DNA of 64,000 nt from Roseomonas gilardii subsp. gilardii (GTDB lineage Bacteria; Pseudomonadota; Alphaproteobacteria; Acetobacterales; Acetobacteraceae): assembly GCF_023078375.1 (NCBI RefSeq), contig NZ_CP095554.1:3898501-3962500 (forward strand), read 5' to 3'. Within the stretch, counting starts at the first letter, position 1, and each line of letters begins with the position of its first letter. The position numbers were made by a program, and so were the translations under genes. The notes under the pieces were generated by a model. The model made no database searches and had not been told where the DNA came from. It worked only from the letters and a program-made list of their open reading frames with translations. Below are positions 22,171 through 42,170 of this stretch, piece by piece.

Positions 22171-22575
22171 TTACGCGGCCTCCTGCTGCGGCGCGGTCTC
22201 GGCCACCTGCTGCTCCGCCACCACGATGGTGATGTGGCTGAACCACTTCTCGACGCGCGAGGACCGCCCACGGCCACGCGCATGGAAGCGCTTCATGACA
22301 ACAGCGCGGCCGACCTCGGCGCGGGACACCACCAGACGGTCCACGTCCAGCTGGTGGTTGTTCTCCGCGTTCGCGATCGCGCTCTCCAGCGTCTTCTTGA
22401 CCGTGTCGGTGATCCGGAACTTGGAGAAGGTCAGGATCGCCACCGCGTCCTGCGCCTTCTTGCCACGGATCAGGCCGGCGGCCAGGTTCAGCTTGCGCGG
22501 CGAGACCCGGATGTTCCGGGTGGTCGCCATGGCCTCGGTCTCACCGAGGCGACGCTCATGCTTCGGCTTGCTCAT
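22171..22575 (-). CDS. rplV: 50S ribosomal protein L22
   Basis: A 134-residue L22 with [20 protein letters not shown] and the tunnel-lining hairpin near [20 protein letters not shown]. The first 15 residues are an Arg/Glu-rich extension; a second ATG at residue 16 ([14 protein letters not shown]) is an alternative start. Confidence 0.94.
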   Translation of the reverse strand: MSKPKHERRLGETEAMATTRNIRVSPRKLNLAAGLIRGKKAQDAVAILTFSKFRITDTVKKTLESAIANAENNHQLDVDRLVVSRAEVGRAVVMKRFHARGRGRSSRVEKWFSHITIVVAEQQVAETAPQQEAA

Positions 22576-22576
22576 C

Positions 22577-22855
22577 TCAGCCCCGCTTCGCCTTCTTGTC
22601 GGCCGAGTGGCCGGTGAAGGTCCGCGTCGGCGAGAATTCGCCGAACTTGTGGCCGACCATGTTCTCGTTGACCTGCACCGGGATGAACTTCTTCCCGTTG
22701 TAGACCCCGAAGGTCAGGCCGACGAACTGCGGAAGGATCGTGCTGCGGCGGCTCCAGATCTTGATGATCTCGTTCCGCCCCGACGCACGCGCCGCATCCG
22801 CCTTGTTGAGCAGGTAGCCGTCAACGAACGGCCCCTTCCAAACACTGCGAGCCAT
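22577..22855 (-). CDS. rpsS: 30S ribosomal protein S19
   Basis: A 92-residue S19: [20 protein letters not shown] and the conserved [19 protein letters not shown]. It belongs to the head of the small subunit with S13. It starts four bases after the rplB stop and ends one base before rplV. Confidence 0.97.
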   Translation of the reverse strand: MARSVWKGPFVDGYLLNKADAARASGRNEIIKIWSRRSTILPQFVGLTFGVYNGKKFIPVQVNENMVGHKFGEFSPTRTFTGHSADKKAKRG

Positions 22856-22859
22856 CTAA

Positions 22860-23696
22860 TCAGCCCTTCGTCGCGTTGCGCCGGCGAACAATCAGATTGT
22901 CCGTCCGCTTGTTGGTGCGGGTCTTGTAACCCTTCGTCGGCTTGCCCCACGGGGTGACCGGGTGACGGCCGCCCGAGGTCCGGCCCTCACCACCGCCATG
23001 CGGGTGGTCGACCGGGTTCATGACCACGCCGCGGTTGTGCGGACGGCGGCCCAGCCAGCGGGAGCGACCGGCCTTGCCGATCTGCTGGTTGCTGTTGTCC
23101 GGGTTGGACACGGCGCCGATCGAGGCCATGCACTCCGCCCGCACCAGCCGCAGCTCGCCCGACATCAGCTTGATCTGGGCATAGCCCGAATCCTTGCCGA
23201 CCAGCTGCGCGTAGGAACCCGCGGAACGGGCCATCTTCGCGCCGGCGCCCGGCTTCAGCTCGATGCAGTGGATGATCGTGCCGACCGGAATGGCCGACAG
23301 CGGCATCGCATTGCCCGGCTTGATGTCGGCGCGCTGGTCGGACACCACCGTGTCGCCGGCCTTCAGCCGCTGCGGCGCGATGATATAGGCCAGCTCGCCA
23401 TCCTGGTACTTCAGCAGCGCGATCCAGGCGGTGCGGTTGGGGTCGTACTCCAGCCGCTCGACCGTCGCGGGAACGCCGAACTTGGCGTTCCGCTTGAAGT
23501 CCACGTAGCGATAGGTCTGCTTGTGTCCGCCGCCGCGAAACCGGACCGTGGTGCGGCCGTGGTTGTTGCGGCCGCCCGAGTGCTTCTTGCCCTCGGTCAG
23601 CTGCTTGACGGGCGCGCCCTTCCACAGCTCGGACCGGTCCACCAGCACCGTCCCGCGCAGGGACGGGGTGACCGGATTGAAGTTCTTCAATGCCAT
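22860..23696 (-). CDS. rplB: 50S ribosomal protein L2
   Basis: A 278-residue L2. Diagnostic segments are [20 protein letters not shown], the RNA-binding core [20 protein letters not shown] and the C-terminal [16 protein letters not shown] that approaches the peptidyl-transferase centre. Full length, intact. Confidence 0.98.
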   Translation of the reverse strand: MALKNFNPVTPSLRGTVLVDRSELWKGAPVKQLTEGKKHSGGRNNHGRTTVRFRGGGHKQTYRYVDFKRNAKFGVPATVERLEYDPNRTAWIALLKYQDGELAYIIAPQRLKAGDTVVSDQRADIKPGNAMPLSAIPVGTIIHCIELKPGAGAKMARSAGSYAQLVGKDSGYAQIKLMSGELRLVRAECMASIGAVSNPDNSNQQIGKAGRSRWLGRRPHNRGVVMNPVDHPHGGGEGRTSGGRHPVTPWGKPTKGYKTRTNKRTDNLIVRRRNATKG

Positions 23697-23699
23697 GGC

Positions 23700-24032
23700 T
23701 TACGCGAGCCCCGTCGTGAGGTCGATGGACTGGCCCTCGCCGAGCTTGACCATCGCCTTCTTCCAGTCCGAGCGCACCCCGGGACGACCCTTGAAGCGCT
23801 TCGTCTTGCCCTTGACCACCACGGTGTTCACGGCCTTCACCGTCACACCGAACAGGCCCTCCACGGCGGCCTTGATCTCGGGCTTCGTCGCCTCGAGCGC
23901 CACCTTGAAGGTCACCTGGCCCTGCTCGTTCAGGGCGGTCGCCTTCTCCGTCACCAGCGGCGCCAGCACGACCTGGTACATCCGCTCGCGCCCGATCACC
24001 GGGCGCTTGGCCTTCTCCTGCGTCTCGCTCAC
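23700..24032 (-). CDS. rplW: 50S ribosomal protein L23
   Basis: A 110-residue L23, the docking site for trigger factor and SRP at the tunnel exit: [37 protein letters not shown] and [20 protein letters not shown]. It overlaps the rplD stop by four bases. Confidence 0.96.
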   Translation of the reverse strand: MSETQEKAKRPVIGRERMYQVVLAPLVTEKATALNEQGQVTFKVALEATKPEIKAAVEGLFGVTVKAVNTVVVKGKTKRFKGRPGVRSDWKKAMVKLGEGQSIDLTTGLA

Positions 24033-24643
24033 GCCAGCCGCTCCTTCAGCGCCTCGACCCCGGCCCGCGTCACCGCGAGGATGTCGTGGTTGAGGATGTC
24101 GTACACGTTGGCCCCGACCGTCGGCATGACCTGGACCTTGGGCAGGTTGCGCGCGGCGCGCACGAAGCCCTCGGCCGGGGTCGCATCGACCACCAGCGCG
24201 CTCGTCCAGCCCAGCGCCTTGACCTGCTTGGCCAGCTGCGCGGTCTTGGCCGCCTCGGCCGGCACGTCGATCACGACGAGCTTGCCGTCCTTGGCCTTCT
24301 GGCTCAGCGCCGAGATCAGGCCCAGGCGACGGACCTTCTTGTTCAGGCTGTAGCCGTGGTCACGGACCACCGGACCATGCACGACGCCACCGGTGCGGAA
24401 CTGCGGCGCACGGAGCGAACCCTGACGGGCATTGCCGGTCCCCTTCTGGCGATAGGGCTTCTTGGTGGTCCCGGAGACCTCCCCCATGCCCTTCACCTTG
24501 TGGGTACCCGCACGTCGCTTCGCGAGCTGCCAGTGCACCACGCGCGCCATGATGTCGGACCGCGGAGTGGCTCCGAAGAGCTCCTCCGGCAGCTCGATCT
24601 CACCGGCTTGGCCGTTATCGAGAGTGATAACCTTCACTTGCAT
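24029..24643 (-). CDS. rplD: 50S ribosomal protein L4
   Basis: A 204-residue L4 with the tunnel loop [20 protein letters not shown] and the C-terminal [20 protein letters not shown]. In E. coli L4 also represses the S10 operon; whether that holds here is unknown. It follows rplC after a 15-bp gap. Confidence 0.96.
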   Translation of the reverse strand: MQVKVITLDNGQAGEIELPEELFGATPRSDIMARVVHWQLAKRRAGTHKVKGMGEVSGTTKKPYRQKGTGNARQGSLRAPQFRTGGVVHGPVVRDHGYSLNKKVRRLGLISALSQKAKDGKLVVIDVPAEAAKTAQLAKQVKALGWTSALVVDATPAEGFVRAARNLPKVQVMPTVGANVYDILNHDILAVTRAGVEALKERLA

Positions 24644-24658
24644 CGCTTTTGTCTACCT

Positions 24659-25336
24659 TTACGCCGGATAGGGCGCGTCGGCGTGGCGCGCGCGCTTCAC
24701 CGCGTCGCGAACCATCACCCAGGCCCCCGCGGCGCCGGGCACGGAGCCCTTGACCAGCAGCAGCCCCTTCTCCGCATCGACACCCGCCACCACCAGGTTC
24801 TGGGTGGTGACGCGCTCGACACCGAGATGGCCGGCCATCTTCTTGTTCTTGAAGGTCTTGCCCGGATCCTGGCGGTTGCCCGTGGAGCCGTGCGAGCGGT
24901 GGCTGATCGACACGCCGTGCGACGCCTCGAGACCACGGAAGTTCCAGCGCTTCATCGCACCGGCGAAGCCCTTGCCCTTCGAGGTCGCGGTCACGTCGAT
25001 GCGCTGACCTGCGACGAAGTGCGACGGCGTCAGCGAAGCACCAGCCTCCAGAACCGCATCGGCAGCGACGCGGAACTCCACCAGCTTGGCCGGCGCTTCC
25101 ACGCCGGTCTTCGCGAAGTGGCCCTTGTTGGGCTTGGAGACGTTCTTCACCTTCGCCTTCCCGGCACCGACCTGAAGGGCGACATAGCCGTCCTTCTCCT
25201 CGGTGCGGGTCGACACCACGCGCACGTCATCGACATGCAACACGGTCACGGGGACGGTCGAACCGTCCTCGTTGAACAGCCGGGTCATGCCCAGCTTCTT
25301 GGCGATCAGGCCGGTGCGGCCGTTAGTGGCGGCCAT
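24659..25336 (-). CDS. rplC: 50S ribosomal protein L3
   Basis: A 225-residue L3: [20 protein letters not shown], the long loop [20 protein letters not shown] with the Gln residue that PrmB methylates, and [16 protein letters not shown]. It is an assembly initiator near the peptidyl-transferase centre. Confidence 0.97.
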   Translation of the reverse strand: MAATNGRTGLIAKKLGMTRLFNEDGSTVPVTVLHVDDVRVVSTRTEEKDGYVALQVGAGKAKVKNVSKPNKGHFAKTGVEAPAKLVEFRVAADAVLEAGASLTPSHFVAGQRIDVTATSKGKGFAGAMKRWNFRGLEASHGVSISHRSHGSTGNRQDPGKTFKNKKMAGHLGVERVTTQNLVVAGVDAEKGLLLVKGSVPGAAGAWVMVRDAVKRARHADAPYPA

Positions 25337-25355
25337 GACAGCAGTCCTCCCGGCT

Positions 25356-25667
<312 letters not shown>

Positions 25668-25673
25668 GGTGCA

Positions 25674-26861
<1,188 letters not shown>

Positions 26862-26891
26862 GGTCGTGTCTCTCTAAAGATCGGGTGTCTG

Positions 26892-27368
26892 TTACCAGCG
26901 GTAGTGGCTGAAAGCCTTGTTGGCTTCGGCCATCCGGTGGGTGTCCTCACGCTTCTTCACGGCGGCGCCGCGGTTGTTGGCCGCGTCCATCAGCTCGCCG
27001 GAGAGGCGCTCCTCCATCGTGCTCTCGCCGCGCTTGCGCGCGGACTCGATCAGCCAGCGGATCGCCAGGGCCTGACGGCGCTCCGGACGAACCTCCACCG
27101 GCACCTGGTACGTGGCACCGCCGACGCGGCGCGAACGCACCTCGACAGCCGGCTTCACGTTATCCATCGCCTCATGGAACACGCGCAGGGGGTCCGCATT
27201 CGCGCCAGCGCGGCGCTTCAGCGTATCCATCGCCGCATAGACGATGCCCTCGGCGGTGCTCTTCTTGCCATCATACATCAGCACGTTCATGAAACGGCTG
27301 AGGACGATGTCGCCGAACTTCGGGTCCGGCAGGACTTCGCGCTTCTCTGCGCTGTGACGACGAGACAT
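26892..27368 (-). CDS. rpsG: 30S ribosomal protein S7
   Basis: A 158-residue S7: [20 protein letters not shown], then [20 protein letters not shown] and the closing [16 protein letters not shown]7 organises the 3' major domain of 16S rRNA. Eleven bp separate it from rpsL; the next gene is tuf, not fusA. Confidence 0.97.
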   Translation of the reverse strand: MSRRHSAEKREVLPDPKFGDIVLSRFMNVLMYDGKKSTAEGIVYAAMDTLKRRAGANADPLRVFHEAMDNVKPAVEVRSRRVGGATYQVPVEVRPERRQALAIRWLIESARKRGESTMEERLSGELMDAANNRGAAVKKREDTHRMAEANKAFSHYRW

Positions 27369-27379
27369 CTCTCAGCCCC

Positions 27380-27751
27380 TTACTTCGGACGCTTCGCGCC
27401 GTAGAGCGAACGACGCTGGCGACGCTTCGCGATGCCCTGCGTATCCAGCACGCCGCGCAGGATGTGGTAGCGCACGCCCGGAAGGTCCTTCACGCGGCCA
27501 CCACGGATCAGGACCACCGAGTGCTCCTGCAGATTATGCCCCTCACCGGGGATGTAGCTCACCACCTCGTAGCCGTTGGTCAGACGGACCTTCGCCACCT
27601 TACGGAGCGCGGAGTTCGGCTTCTTCGGCGTGGTGGTGTAGACGCGAGTGCAAACACCCCGCTTCTGCGGGCAGCCCTGCAGCGCAGGAACCTTGTTGCG
27701 GCTCGGCTTCGGCTCGCGCCCCTGGGCGATGAGCTGGTTGATCGTCGGCAT
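27380..27751 (-). CDS. rpsL: 30S ribosomal protein S12
   Basis: A 123-residue S12, central to decoding accuracy: [39 protein letters not shown] and [17 protein letters not shown]. Lys43 and Lys88, where streptomycin resistance changes usually arise, are both the wild-type lysine. The ATG at 27751 gives the family length; an earlier in-frame start adds Gly/Arg-rich sequence unlike S12. Confidence 0.97.
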   Translation of the reverse strand: MPTINQLIAQGREPKPSRNKVPALQGCPQKRGVCTRVYTTTPKKPNSALRKVAKVRLTNGYEVVSYIPGEGHNLQEHSVVLIRGGRVKDLPGVRYHILRGVLDTQGIAKRRQRRSLYGAKRPK

Positions 27752-28059
27752 GACGCCCCTTCGTGAACCCGTCCCAGCGGCCGCCAGCCCCGCCATGCGA
27801 GAGGGCCCGACAGAGCGCGATCCTTCGCACCCCTCGGGCCACCATCCCACCCCCGAACTTCGCCCCCCAGCACAGGAGCAGCCTCGGCGGCGCAGAGCTG
27901 TCGTCCAAGAACAAAACCTTCGAGGCCCGGAGGCCCCGTCGAGGGGCGGAGACCTACCCCTCCCCCCATCAGAGTCAAGCAAGAACGCCCCGAAACGGAC
28001 AGGGCCGGGACCCGAAGGCCCCGGCCCTGCCATGCATGGAACGCGGTTGCCTGCCCCTT
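27752..28059. other. rpoC-rpsL intergenic region
   Basis: A 308-base gene-free stretch between rpoC and rpsL on the minus strand. It holds the hairpin after rpoC (28001-28028) and then about 250 bases that should contain the promoter of the str/S10 cluster. I found no clear -35/-10 pair and no reading frame with coding character. Confidence 0.5.
28001..28028 (-). terminator. hairpin downstream of rpoC
   Basis: AGGGCCGGG (28001-28009) pairs with CCCGGCCCT (28020-28028) around a 10-base loop, about 30 bases past the rpoC stop. On the minus strand it is followed by GTCCGTTTCG, so the T tract is weak. Confidence 0.55.
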
Positions 28060-32259
<4,200 letters not shown>

Positions 32260-32369
32260 CAGCTCGTTCTGGGCCTTCCTTCTCGTCCAGCCTGCGGCGG
32301 TGGGGGCGCGCCGCCGCGAAATCAGCGACCGGCCCCGCTGGCGGGGGCCGGCGCGATCCTCTCAATGGC

Positions 32370-36562
<4,193 letters not shown>

Positions 36563-36708
36563 GCGCGCCCTGCTTCCTTCTGTCTCCGGCCGGGGCCAAG
36601 GCGGCGTCCTCGGACGCCCCCTCCCCCCGGCCGGGGTGCACCTGTGTCGTGCCCCGCGTTTGCCAGGACCAGCCCGCCACAGGGACTGGTCCAGGGAAAC
36701 GCAGGCAA

Positions 36709-36743
36709 GGGCGGGACTCCGAGTGTCTTCGGAATTCCGCCCC
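36709..36743 (-). terminator. hairpin between rplL and rpoB
   Basis: On the minus strand GGGCGG and CCGCCC close a stem-loop with an inner TCCGA/TCGGA helix, 65-100 bases past the rplL stop. In many bacteria a partial terminator here sets the ratio of ribosomal protein to polymerase output; that role is inferred. The 245-base gap holds no gene. Confidence 0.45.
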
Positions 36744-36807
36744 TACCGCTCAAATACTCAGTCCGCTGCCGGCAGCGTAGCCCCGGCAGCGTGCCGGTTG
36801 AAAGGTC

Positions 36808-37188
36808 TTACTTGACCTCAACCTTGGCACCGTTCTCCTCGAGCACCTTCTTGATCTTCTCGGCCTCGTCCTTGGACGCGGCCTCCTTGATCACCTTCGG
36901 CGCGCCCTCGACCAGGTCCTTGGCCTCCTTCAGGCCCAGACCGGTGATCGTGCGGATCTCCTTGATGACGTTGATCTTCTTGTCGCCGGCGGAGGCCAGG
37001 GTCACGGTGAACTCGGTCTGCTCCTCGGCGGGGGCGGCAGCGGCGCCACCAGCGGCCGGGGCGGCGGCCACGGCAACCGGAGCGGCGGCGGAAACGCCCC
37101 ACTTCTCCTCGAGCAGCTTGGAAAGCTCAGCGGCTTCAAGAACCGTGAGGGTCGACAGCTCGTCAACCAGCTTGGCGAGATCAGCCAT
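36808..37188 (-). CDS. rplL: 50S ribosomal protein L7/L12
   Basis: A 126-residue stalk protein: N-terminal dimerisation helices ([20 protein letters not shown]), an Ala/Pro hinge (about 38-58) and the C-terminal factor-binding domain with [20 protein letters not shown]. Multiple dimers bind L10 and recruit EF-Tu and EF-G. Confidence 0.97.
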   Translation of the reverse strand: MADLAKLVDELSTLTVLEAAELSKLLEEKWGVSAAAPVAVAAAPAAGGAAAAPAEEQTEFTVTLASAGDKKINVIKEIRTITGLGLKEAKDLVEGAPKVIKEAASKDEAEKIKKVLEENGAKVEVK

Positions 37189-37276
37189 ATTCGTATGTCC
37201 TTCGATCTAGTGGCTTGGCTTGGTCTTTGCAAGACCCGCCCGGCGCCCTTGCGGCGCCCGGACAGGCCGGTACGCG

Positions 37277-37801
37277 TCAGGCGGCTTCCGCCTCGTCCTT
37301 CTTGGCATACGCCCCGAACACCCGCGCCAGCTGCCCGGCCGGAGCCTGCAGCACGCCCGCGATGCGCGTCGCCGGGGTCTGGATGAGACCCACGAGCTGC
37401 GCACGCAGCGTTTCCAGGGAGGGCAGCTCGGCCAGCGCCTTGACCCCGTCCAGGGCCAGGGTCTGCGTGCCGAGGGCACCACCCAGGATCACGAACTTAT
37501 CGTTCGTCTTGGCGAATTCCACGGCGGTCTTCGCCACGGCCACCGGGTCCTTCGACCACGCGAGCGCGGTCGGACCCTTCAGCAGCGGCTGGATGCCCTG
37601 GAAGCGGGTTCCGTCGAGGGCGAGGCCGGCCAGGCGGTTCTTCGCGACCCTGTAGGTCGCGCCCGCACCGCGCATGCGACGCCGCAGCTCGCTCACCTCG
37701 GCCACGGTCATGCCCTTGTTCTGGGCGACCAGGACGAAGGAGGTCTCGGCGAACACGCCGGCGAGGGTCGCGACGAACTCGCGCTTCTCCGTACGGTCCA
37801 A
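37277..37801 (-). CDS. rplJ: 50S ribosomal protein L10
   Basis: A 174-residue L10, base of the stalk: [20 protein letters not shown], then [20 protein letters not shown] and [13 protein letters not shown]. The TTG at 37801 is chosen because GGAG stands six bases before it and it gives the family length; an ATG at 37927 would add 42 residues without likeness to L10. Followed by rplL after 88 bp. Confidence 0.93.
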   Translation of the reverse strand: MDRTEKREFVATLAGVFAETSFVLVAQNKGMTVAEVSELRRRMRGAGATYRVAKNRLAGLALDGTRFQGIQPLLKGPTALAWSKDPVAVAKTAVEFAKTNDKFVILGGALGTQTLALDGVKALAELPSLETLRAQLVGLIQTPATRIAGVLQAPAGQLARVFGAYAKKDEAEAA

Positions 37802-38093
37802 CTCCGTCTCCAAACGAAAGCCGGAAAGCCTTTTGGAAGGGCCCCGGCGGTTCACGCGAGGGTACGGCACCCGCCGCACCCTCTTCGCCTGCCAGTAAGC
37901 CGGAAAGCCAAGCCGAGCCTCGCCCAATGCCCTCAGGCAGCGGGAAACAGATCGATTTGACGCCCCGTCTACCGTTGGCGCGGCCTCGCCGCATCAAGGC
38001 CCGGAATGGGCCACCCACGGTTTCCGACAGGTTTCGGACGGGTCCCGAGGGCCCCGCCCTGTCCACCCTCCCGGCGAAGGGAGGGCGTATTCT
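37802..38093. other. rplA-rplJ intergenic region, probable rplJL leader
   Basis: 292 bases between rplA and rplJ on the minus strand. In most bacteria this gap holds the rplJL promoter and an mRNA leader that binds L10-L12 for feedback. Several GC-rich inverted segments are present (for example around 38040-38070), but I cannot assign the kink-turn structure by eye. Confidence 0.35.
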
Positions 38094-38786
38094 TCAGGCG
38101 GAGGCCAGCGAGGCCACATCCACCTTCAGGCCCGGGCCCATGGAGGAGCTCAGGGCGACCTTCTTCACATAGGTCCCCTTGGCACCCGCCGGACGGGCCT
38201 TCTGGATCGCGTCGATGAAGGCTCGCGCGTTCTCCAGCAGCTTGCCCTCCTCGAAGGAGGCCTTGCCGATGCCGGCATGCACGATGCCGGCCTTCTCGGC
38301 ACGGAACTCCACCTGACCCGCCTTGGCCGCCGTCACGGCGCCCTTGACGTCCATGGTCACGGTGCCGAGCTTCGGGTTCGGCATCAGGCCACGCGGGCCG
38401 AGGATCTTACCCAGCCGCCCCACCAGGGCCATCATGTCCGGGGTCGCGATGCAGCGGTCGAAATTGATGTTGCCCGCCTGAACCTGCTCGGCCAGGTCCT
38501 CGGCACCCACCACGTCCGCACCGGCCGCCTGGGCCTCCTCGGCCTTGGGGCCGCGGGCGAAGACGCCCACGCGCACCGTCTTGCCGGTGCCGTTCGGCAG
38601 GCCGACCACGCCGCGGACCATCTGGTCGGCATGGCGCGGGTCGATGCCCAGGTTCATCGAGATCTCGACGGTCTCGTCGAACTTGGCGGTCGCATTCGCC
38701 TTGGCGAGGCGGATCGCCTCCTCCAGCGCGTAGGACTTCTCGAGGTCCAGGCCCTCGACGATCTTCTTCAGACGCTTGCCGGCCAT
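38094..38786 (-). CDS. rplA: 50S ribosomal protein L1
   Basis: A 230-residue L1 of the mobile tRNA-exit stalk. Conserved segments include [32 protein letters not shown] and [16 protein letters not shown]. In E. coli L1 represses its own operon. It starts four bases after the rplK stop. Confidence 0.97.
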   Translation of the reverse strand: MAGKRLKKIVEGLDLEKSYALEEAIRLAKANATAKFDETVEISMNLGIDPRHADQMVRGVVGLPNGTGKTVRVGVFARGPKAEEAQAAGADVVGAEDLAEQVQAGNINFDRCIATPDMMALVGRLGKILGPRGLMPNPKLGTVTMDVKGAVTAAKAGQVEFRAEKAGIVHAGIGKASFEEGKLLENARAFIDAIQKARPAGAKGTYVKKVALSSSMGPGLKVDVASLASA

Positions 38787-38790
38787 CGGA

Positions 38791-39225
38791 TCAGCCCTCC
38801 GCCACGATCATGCCCATGGACCGGGCGGAACCGGCGAGCATGCTCACCGCGGCCTCCACGTCCTCGCAGTTCATGTCCTTCATCTTCACCGCCGCGATCT
38901 CGCGCAGCTGCGACTTGGTCACGCGGCCCACCGCGCCACCCTTGCCGGGGGTCTGCGAGCCCTTGTCCAGCTTCGCCGCCTTCAGCAGGAAGTAGGTGTT
39001 GGGCGGGGTCTTCGTGATGAAGGAGAAGGTGCGGTCGGAATACGCGGTGATGACGACCGGCGTCGGGGTGCCGGGCTCCATCTGCTGCGTCGCCGCGTTG
39101 AACTCCTTGACGAACTGCATGATGTTCAGGCCGCGCTGACCCAGCGCGGGGCCGACCGGCGGCGACGGGTTCGCCTTGCCGGCCGGGATCTGCAGCTTGA
39201 TGTAGCCGACGATCTTCTTAGCCAT
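38791..39225 (-). CDS. rplK: 50S ribosomal protein L11
   Basis: A 144-residue L11 of the GTPase-associated centre: [36 protein letters not shown] and the C-terminal rRNA-binding domain ending [13 protein letters not shown]. In most genomes nusG stands immediately upstream; here about 5.6 kb with four other genes lies between them. Confidence 0.97.
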   Translation of the reverse strand: MAKKIVGYIKLQIPAGKANPSPPVGPALGQRGLNIMQFVKEFNAATQQMEPGTPTPVVITAYSDRTFSFITKTPPNTYFLLKAAKLDKGSQTPGKGGAVGRVTKSQLREIAAVKMKDMNCEDVEAAVSMLAGSARSMGMIVAEG

Positions 39226-39412
39226 GATACTCCATCCCCAGGAACCGGGGGCGCGCGGTTCGGCGGCCCATGGCTGGGCCTCCCGCGTCCATCGGTGCGA
39301 GTGAGGGGCGGCCTCTACACCCCCCCGCGCGCCCTGTCCATCGCCGAATCGCTCGCCGGACGCGCATCAGCCCCGCGCCGCGACAGGTGGGCTCCCTCCC
39401 CTGCCGGGACGC

Positions 39413-39907
39413 TCAGGCGACATCCCCCCGGGCACCGCCCGTGGCCCGCCCGGCCGCCGCCCGGCGCAGCAGGACCTGCCTCGACAGGAGCCAGGCGGCG
39501 CCCCCTACGGGAATGCCGATCACCACCCCGCCCAGCAGCAGCTCCTCCAGGGCCGGCAGCCCCAGGCTCAGCCAGTGGCTGAAACTCGCCCCGGGCGACG
39601 CATGGTGATGCATCTCGTGCCGGAGGACCGTGCGGCCGATCTCGTATTCCGCCGGGATCAGGAGCGCATGGGTCAGGGGATTGCCCAGCAGCAGGCAGGT
39701 CGCCCCCGCCGCCGTCATGCTGCCCCGCAACAGGAAAGCCAGCCCCGCCGCCAGAGCGATGTGAAGCCCGAAAGCCGGCATCATGGCGGCGAAGGCCCCG
39801 GCGCCAATCCCACGGGCCACCCGTTCCGGCCCTCCGGGAGAGCGCAGGATCTTCTCCCACCCCTCCCGGAACCGCCGCTTCAGTTCCTCCAGGCGCCCTT
39901 CCGGCAC
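39413..39907 (-). CDS. DUF2062 domain membrane protein
   Basis: A 164-residue protein with a basic amphipathic start (RLEELKRRFREGWEKILRSP) and the DUF2062 pattern: ARGIGAGAFAAMMPAFGLHI, a membrane helix ALAAGLAFLLRG, and CLLLGNPLTHALLIPAEYEI. Two further hydrophobic stretches complete it. The function is unknown; relatives often lie beside lipid or glycosyltransferase genes. It ends 1 base after the ABC transporter stop region on the same strand and is probably co-transcribed with it. Confidence 0.8.
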   Translation of the reverse strand: MPEGRLEELKRRFREGWEKILRSPGGPERVARGIGAGAFAAMMPAFGLHIALAAGLAFLLRGSMTAAGATCLLLGNPLTHALLIPAEYEIGRTVLRHEMHHHASPGASFSHWLSLGLPALEELLLGGVVIGIPVGGAAWLLSRQVLLRRAAAGRATGGARGDVA

Positions 39908-39908
39908 C

Positions 39909-41777
39909 TCAGGCCGCTTCGCTGACCGGCACGCCGGCCGCGAGCATCCCCTGGGTGCTCAACAATTCGCGGTAGATGCCCGGCTGCCGCGCCAGGGCAT
40001 CCGGCGCCCCCTGCTCGACCACCTTGCCCGCATCCACCACCACGATGCGGTCGAAGCCCTGCAGCGTGGCCAGCCGGTGCGCCACCGCGATCACCGTCCG
40101 CCCCTGCATCAGCCGTTCCAGCGCCGCCTGCACCGCCACCTCGGATTCGCTGTCCAGGGCCGAGGTCGCTTCGTCCAGCAACAGGATCGGCGCATCCTTC
40201 AACAGCGCCCGGGCGATCGCCAGCCGCTGCCGCTGCCCGCCGGACAACCGCACGCCCCGCTGGCCCACCTCGGTGTCGAACCCTTCCGGCAGCGCCTCGA
40301 TGAAGTCCCGGCAATTGGCCGCCTCGGCCGCCGCCAGCACCTCCTCGTCCGTCGCCTCCGGCCGGCCATAGCGGATGTTCTCCAGGATCGAGCGCTGGAA
40401 CAGCGACACGTCCTGCGGCACCACCGCGATGGCATCGGCCAGGCTCTTCTGCGTCACCGCGCCGATCTCCTGCCCGTCGATCAACACCTGCCCGCCCTGC
40501 GCCTTGGTGAAGCGCTGCAACAGCGTCAGCACGGTGGACTTGCCGGCCCCCGAGCGCCCGACCAGCCCGATCCGCTCGCCCGGCTCGATGGAGAGGTCGA
40601 AGCCCCGCAGCACCGGCCCGCGCCCAGGATAGGAGAAGCGCACGTCGTGGAAGTCGATCCGCCCGCCCCGCACCCGCAGCGGCCGCGCATCCTTGGCATC
40701 CGGCAGGGCATGCGGCACCAGCAGGGCGCCCACCGCCTCGGCCAGCCGCGCCACATGCTGCGTCATCTCCACCAGCGCCACGGCGAGGTCACGGGTCCCG
40801 TGCAGGATGGTGAAACCCAGCGAGCAGATCATCACCACATCGCCCGTGCTGGCCCGCCCGGTCTGCCAGAGGGTGATCGCCCAGAGCAGGAGACCGATGG
40901 TCAGCGCCGCGGTCATCACCGCATGCGCCAGCCGCAGCTTCTCGATATAGCGCAGGCTGCGCTTGCGGGCGTTCACCTCGCTCTGCACCTGCCGGGCGAA
41001 GCGCGCCCGCTCCCGCAGGACCGAGCCGAAGGCGCGCACGATGTTCATGTTCTGGACGACATCGACCAGCTCGCCATCCACCGCGGCCGCCTTCTCGGCA
41101 TAGTCCATGTGCAGCGGCTTGCCCTTCGCCGCCAGCCGCGTCAGCAGATAGGCCATGCCGCCGGCGATGCTCACGATCACCAGAGCCATGAACACGTCCA
41201 CGCTGGCCAGCAGGGCGATCGAGAAGATCACCGCGATGGTCGGCGGCAGCGTGTTCCAGGTGAAGGTGGAGATCACCGTCCAGGCGGCGTTCGAGGTCGC
41301 GCTGATCCGGCTGGCCAGCACGCCCGGCGAACGGTCCACGAAATAATCCGGCGCATGGCCGGACAGGTGACGGAACAGGTCGCTCCGCAGGTCGCCCGTG
41401 ACGCCGGTGAAGGCGGTGGTGGAGATCCAGCCACCCACCCGCCAGAGCAGGTTGTCGGCGGCGATCACCGCGCCCAGCACCGCCAGCGCCACCCAGACCG
41501 CGGCCATGGCGGAAGGCCCGCCGGACATCGCGTCCACCAGCCCCTTCATGGCGTATTGCGTGCCCACGGAACAGGCGACGGCCAGCACCACCGAGAGCAG
41601 CACCACGGCATGCGCCAGCCCCCGCCGCCGGATGTAGCGAAGCAGGAAACCCATGGGCCGGGACTGGTAGCGCAGCAGCGCCTCCGTCCCCTCCGCCTCG
41701 GCCGGGGAACCTGCGAAGGACCCTGTGAAAGTCCCCTGGGGCGCCTGCATGTTCTCGATGACTCGGAGATCGGCCAT
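39909..41777 (-). CDS. ABC transporter, fused permease and ATPase (exporter type)
   Basis: A 622-residue half-transporter. An N-terminal cytoplasmic stretch (about 50 residues) precedes six membrane helices (about 58-340, ABC_membrane type) and the nucleotide-binding domain: Walker A GRSGAGKST, Q-loop VVPQDVSLFQ, signature LSGGQRQR, Walker B ILLLDEATSALD and switch AHRLAT. It must work as a dimer and export a lipid, glycan or drug-like compound; the substrate cannot be read. It is divergent from a glycosyltransferase across 393 bp. Confidence 0.88.
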   Translation of the reverse strand: MADLRVIENMQAPQGTFTGSFAGSPAEAEGTEALLRYQSRPMGFLLRYIRRRGLAHAVVLLSVVLAVACSVGTQYAMKGLVDAMSGGPSAMAAVWVALAVLGAVIAADNLLWRVGGWISTTAFTGVTGDLRSDLFRHLSGHAPDYFVDRSPGVLASRISATSNAAWTVISTFTWNTLPPTIAVIFSIALLASVDVFMALVIVSIAGGMAYLLTRLAAKGKPLHMDYAEKAAAVDGELVDVVQNMNIVRAFGSVLRERARFARQVQSEVNARKRSLRYIEKLRLAHAVMTAALTIGLLLWAITLWQTGRASTGDVVMICSLGFTILHGTRDLAVALVEMTQHVARLAEAVGALLVPHALPDAKDARPLRVRGGRIDFHDVRFSYPGRGPVLRGFDLSIEPGERIGLVGRSGAGKSTVLTLLQRFTKAQGGQVLIDGQEIGAVTQKSLADAIAVVPQDVSLFQRSILENIRYGRPEATDEEVLAAAEAANCRDFIEALPEGFDTEVGQRGVRLSGGQRQRLAIARALLKDAPILLLDEATSALDSESEVAVQAALERLMQGRTVIAVAHRLATLQGFDRIVVVDAGKVVEQGAPDALARQPGIYRELLSTQGMLAAGVPVSEAA

Positions 41778-42170
41778 GGAGCCTCCCTTCCCGAAAACGG
41801 GTCACGACACCGTGCTTCGGACCCCGTCCTCCGTGCCCACGGATCGGGCCACCCGGAACAACGGGAACCCCGCCAGCGGATCGTGATGTGAACCTATCAA
41901 CGCGCAGTTCAGCCCCGGTTTCTGGCGGAGTTTTGGTGCGGCTGCCCCATTCCGGTCACAGTTAAATCGTTGGTGGGGTCAGGTTCCGCCCGAGCAGCCG
42001 CGAGGGCACGGCCAGCCGGCATGGCCACCCCGGAGGGGCGTCGCGGGACATTCCCCGAAAGCCCCTCGGAAAACCCCCGAAATTGACACAAACGGGGGCG
42101 AGAAGCGGGGACCAGGCCGGGATCTGGAAGGGAGGATCTCCCTGAAGCCACGAGAAGGAGAGCCGCCGGA
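41778..42170. other. divergent intergenic region, ABC exporter / glycosyltransferase
   Basis: 393 bases without a gene. It contains a TTGACA at 42083-42088 that could be a -35 box for the rightward gene, but no good -10 box at the right distance, and a short GC-poor stretch around 41930-41975. No repeats or reading frames of note. Confidence 0.4.
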
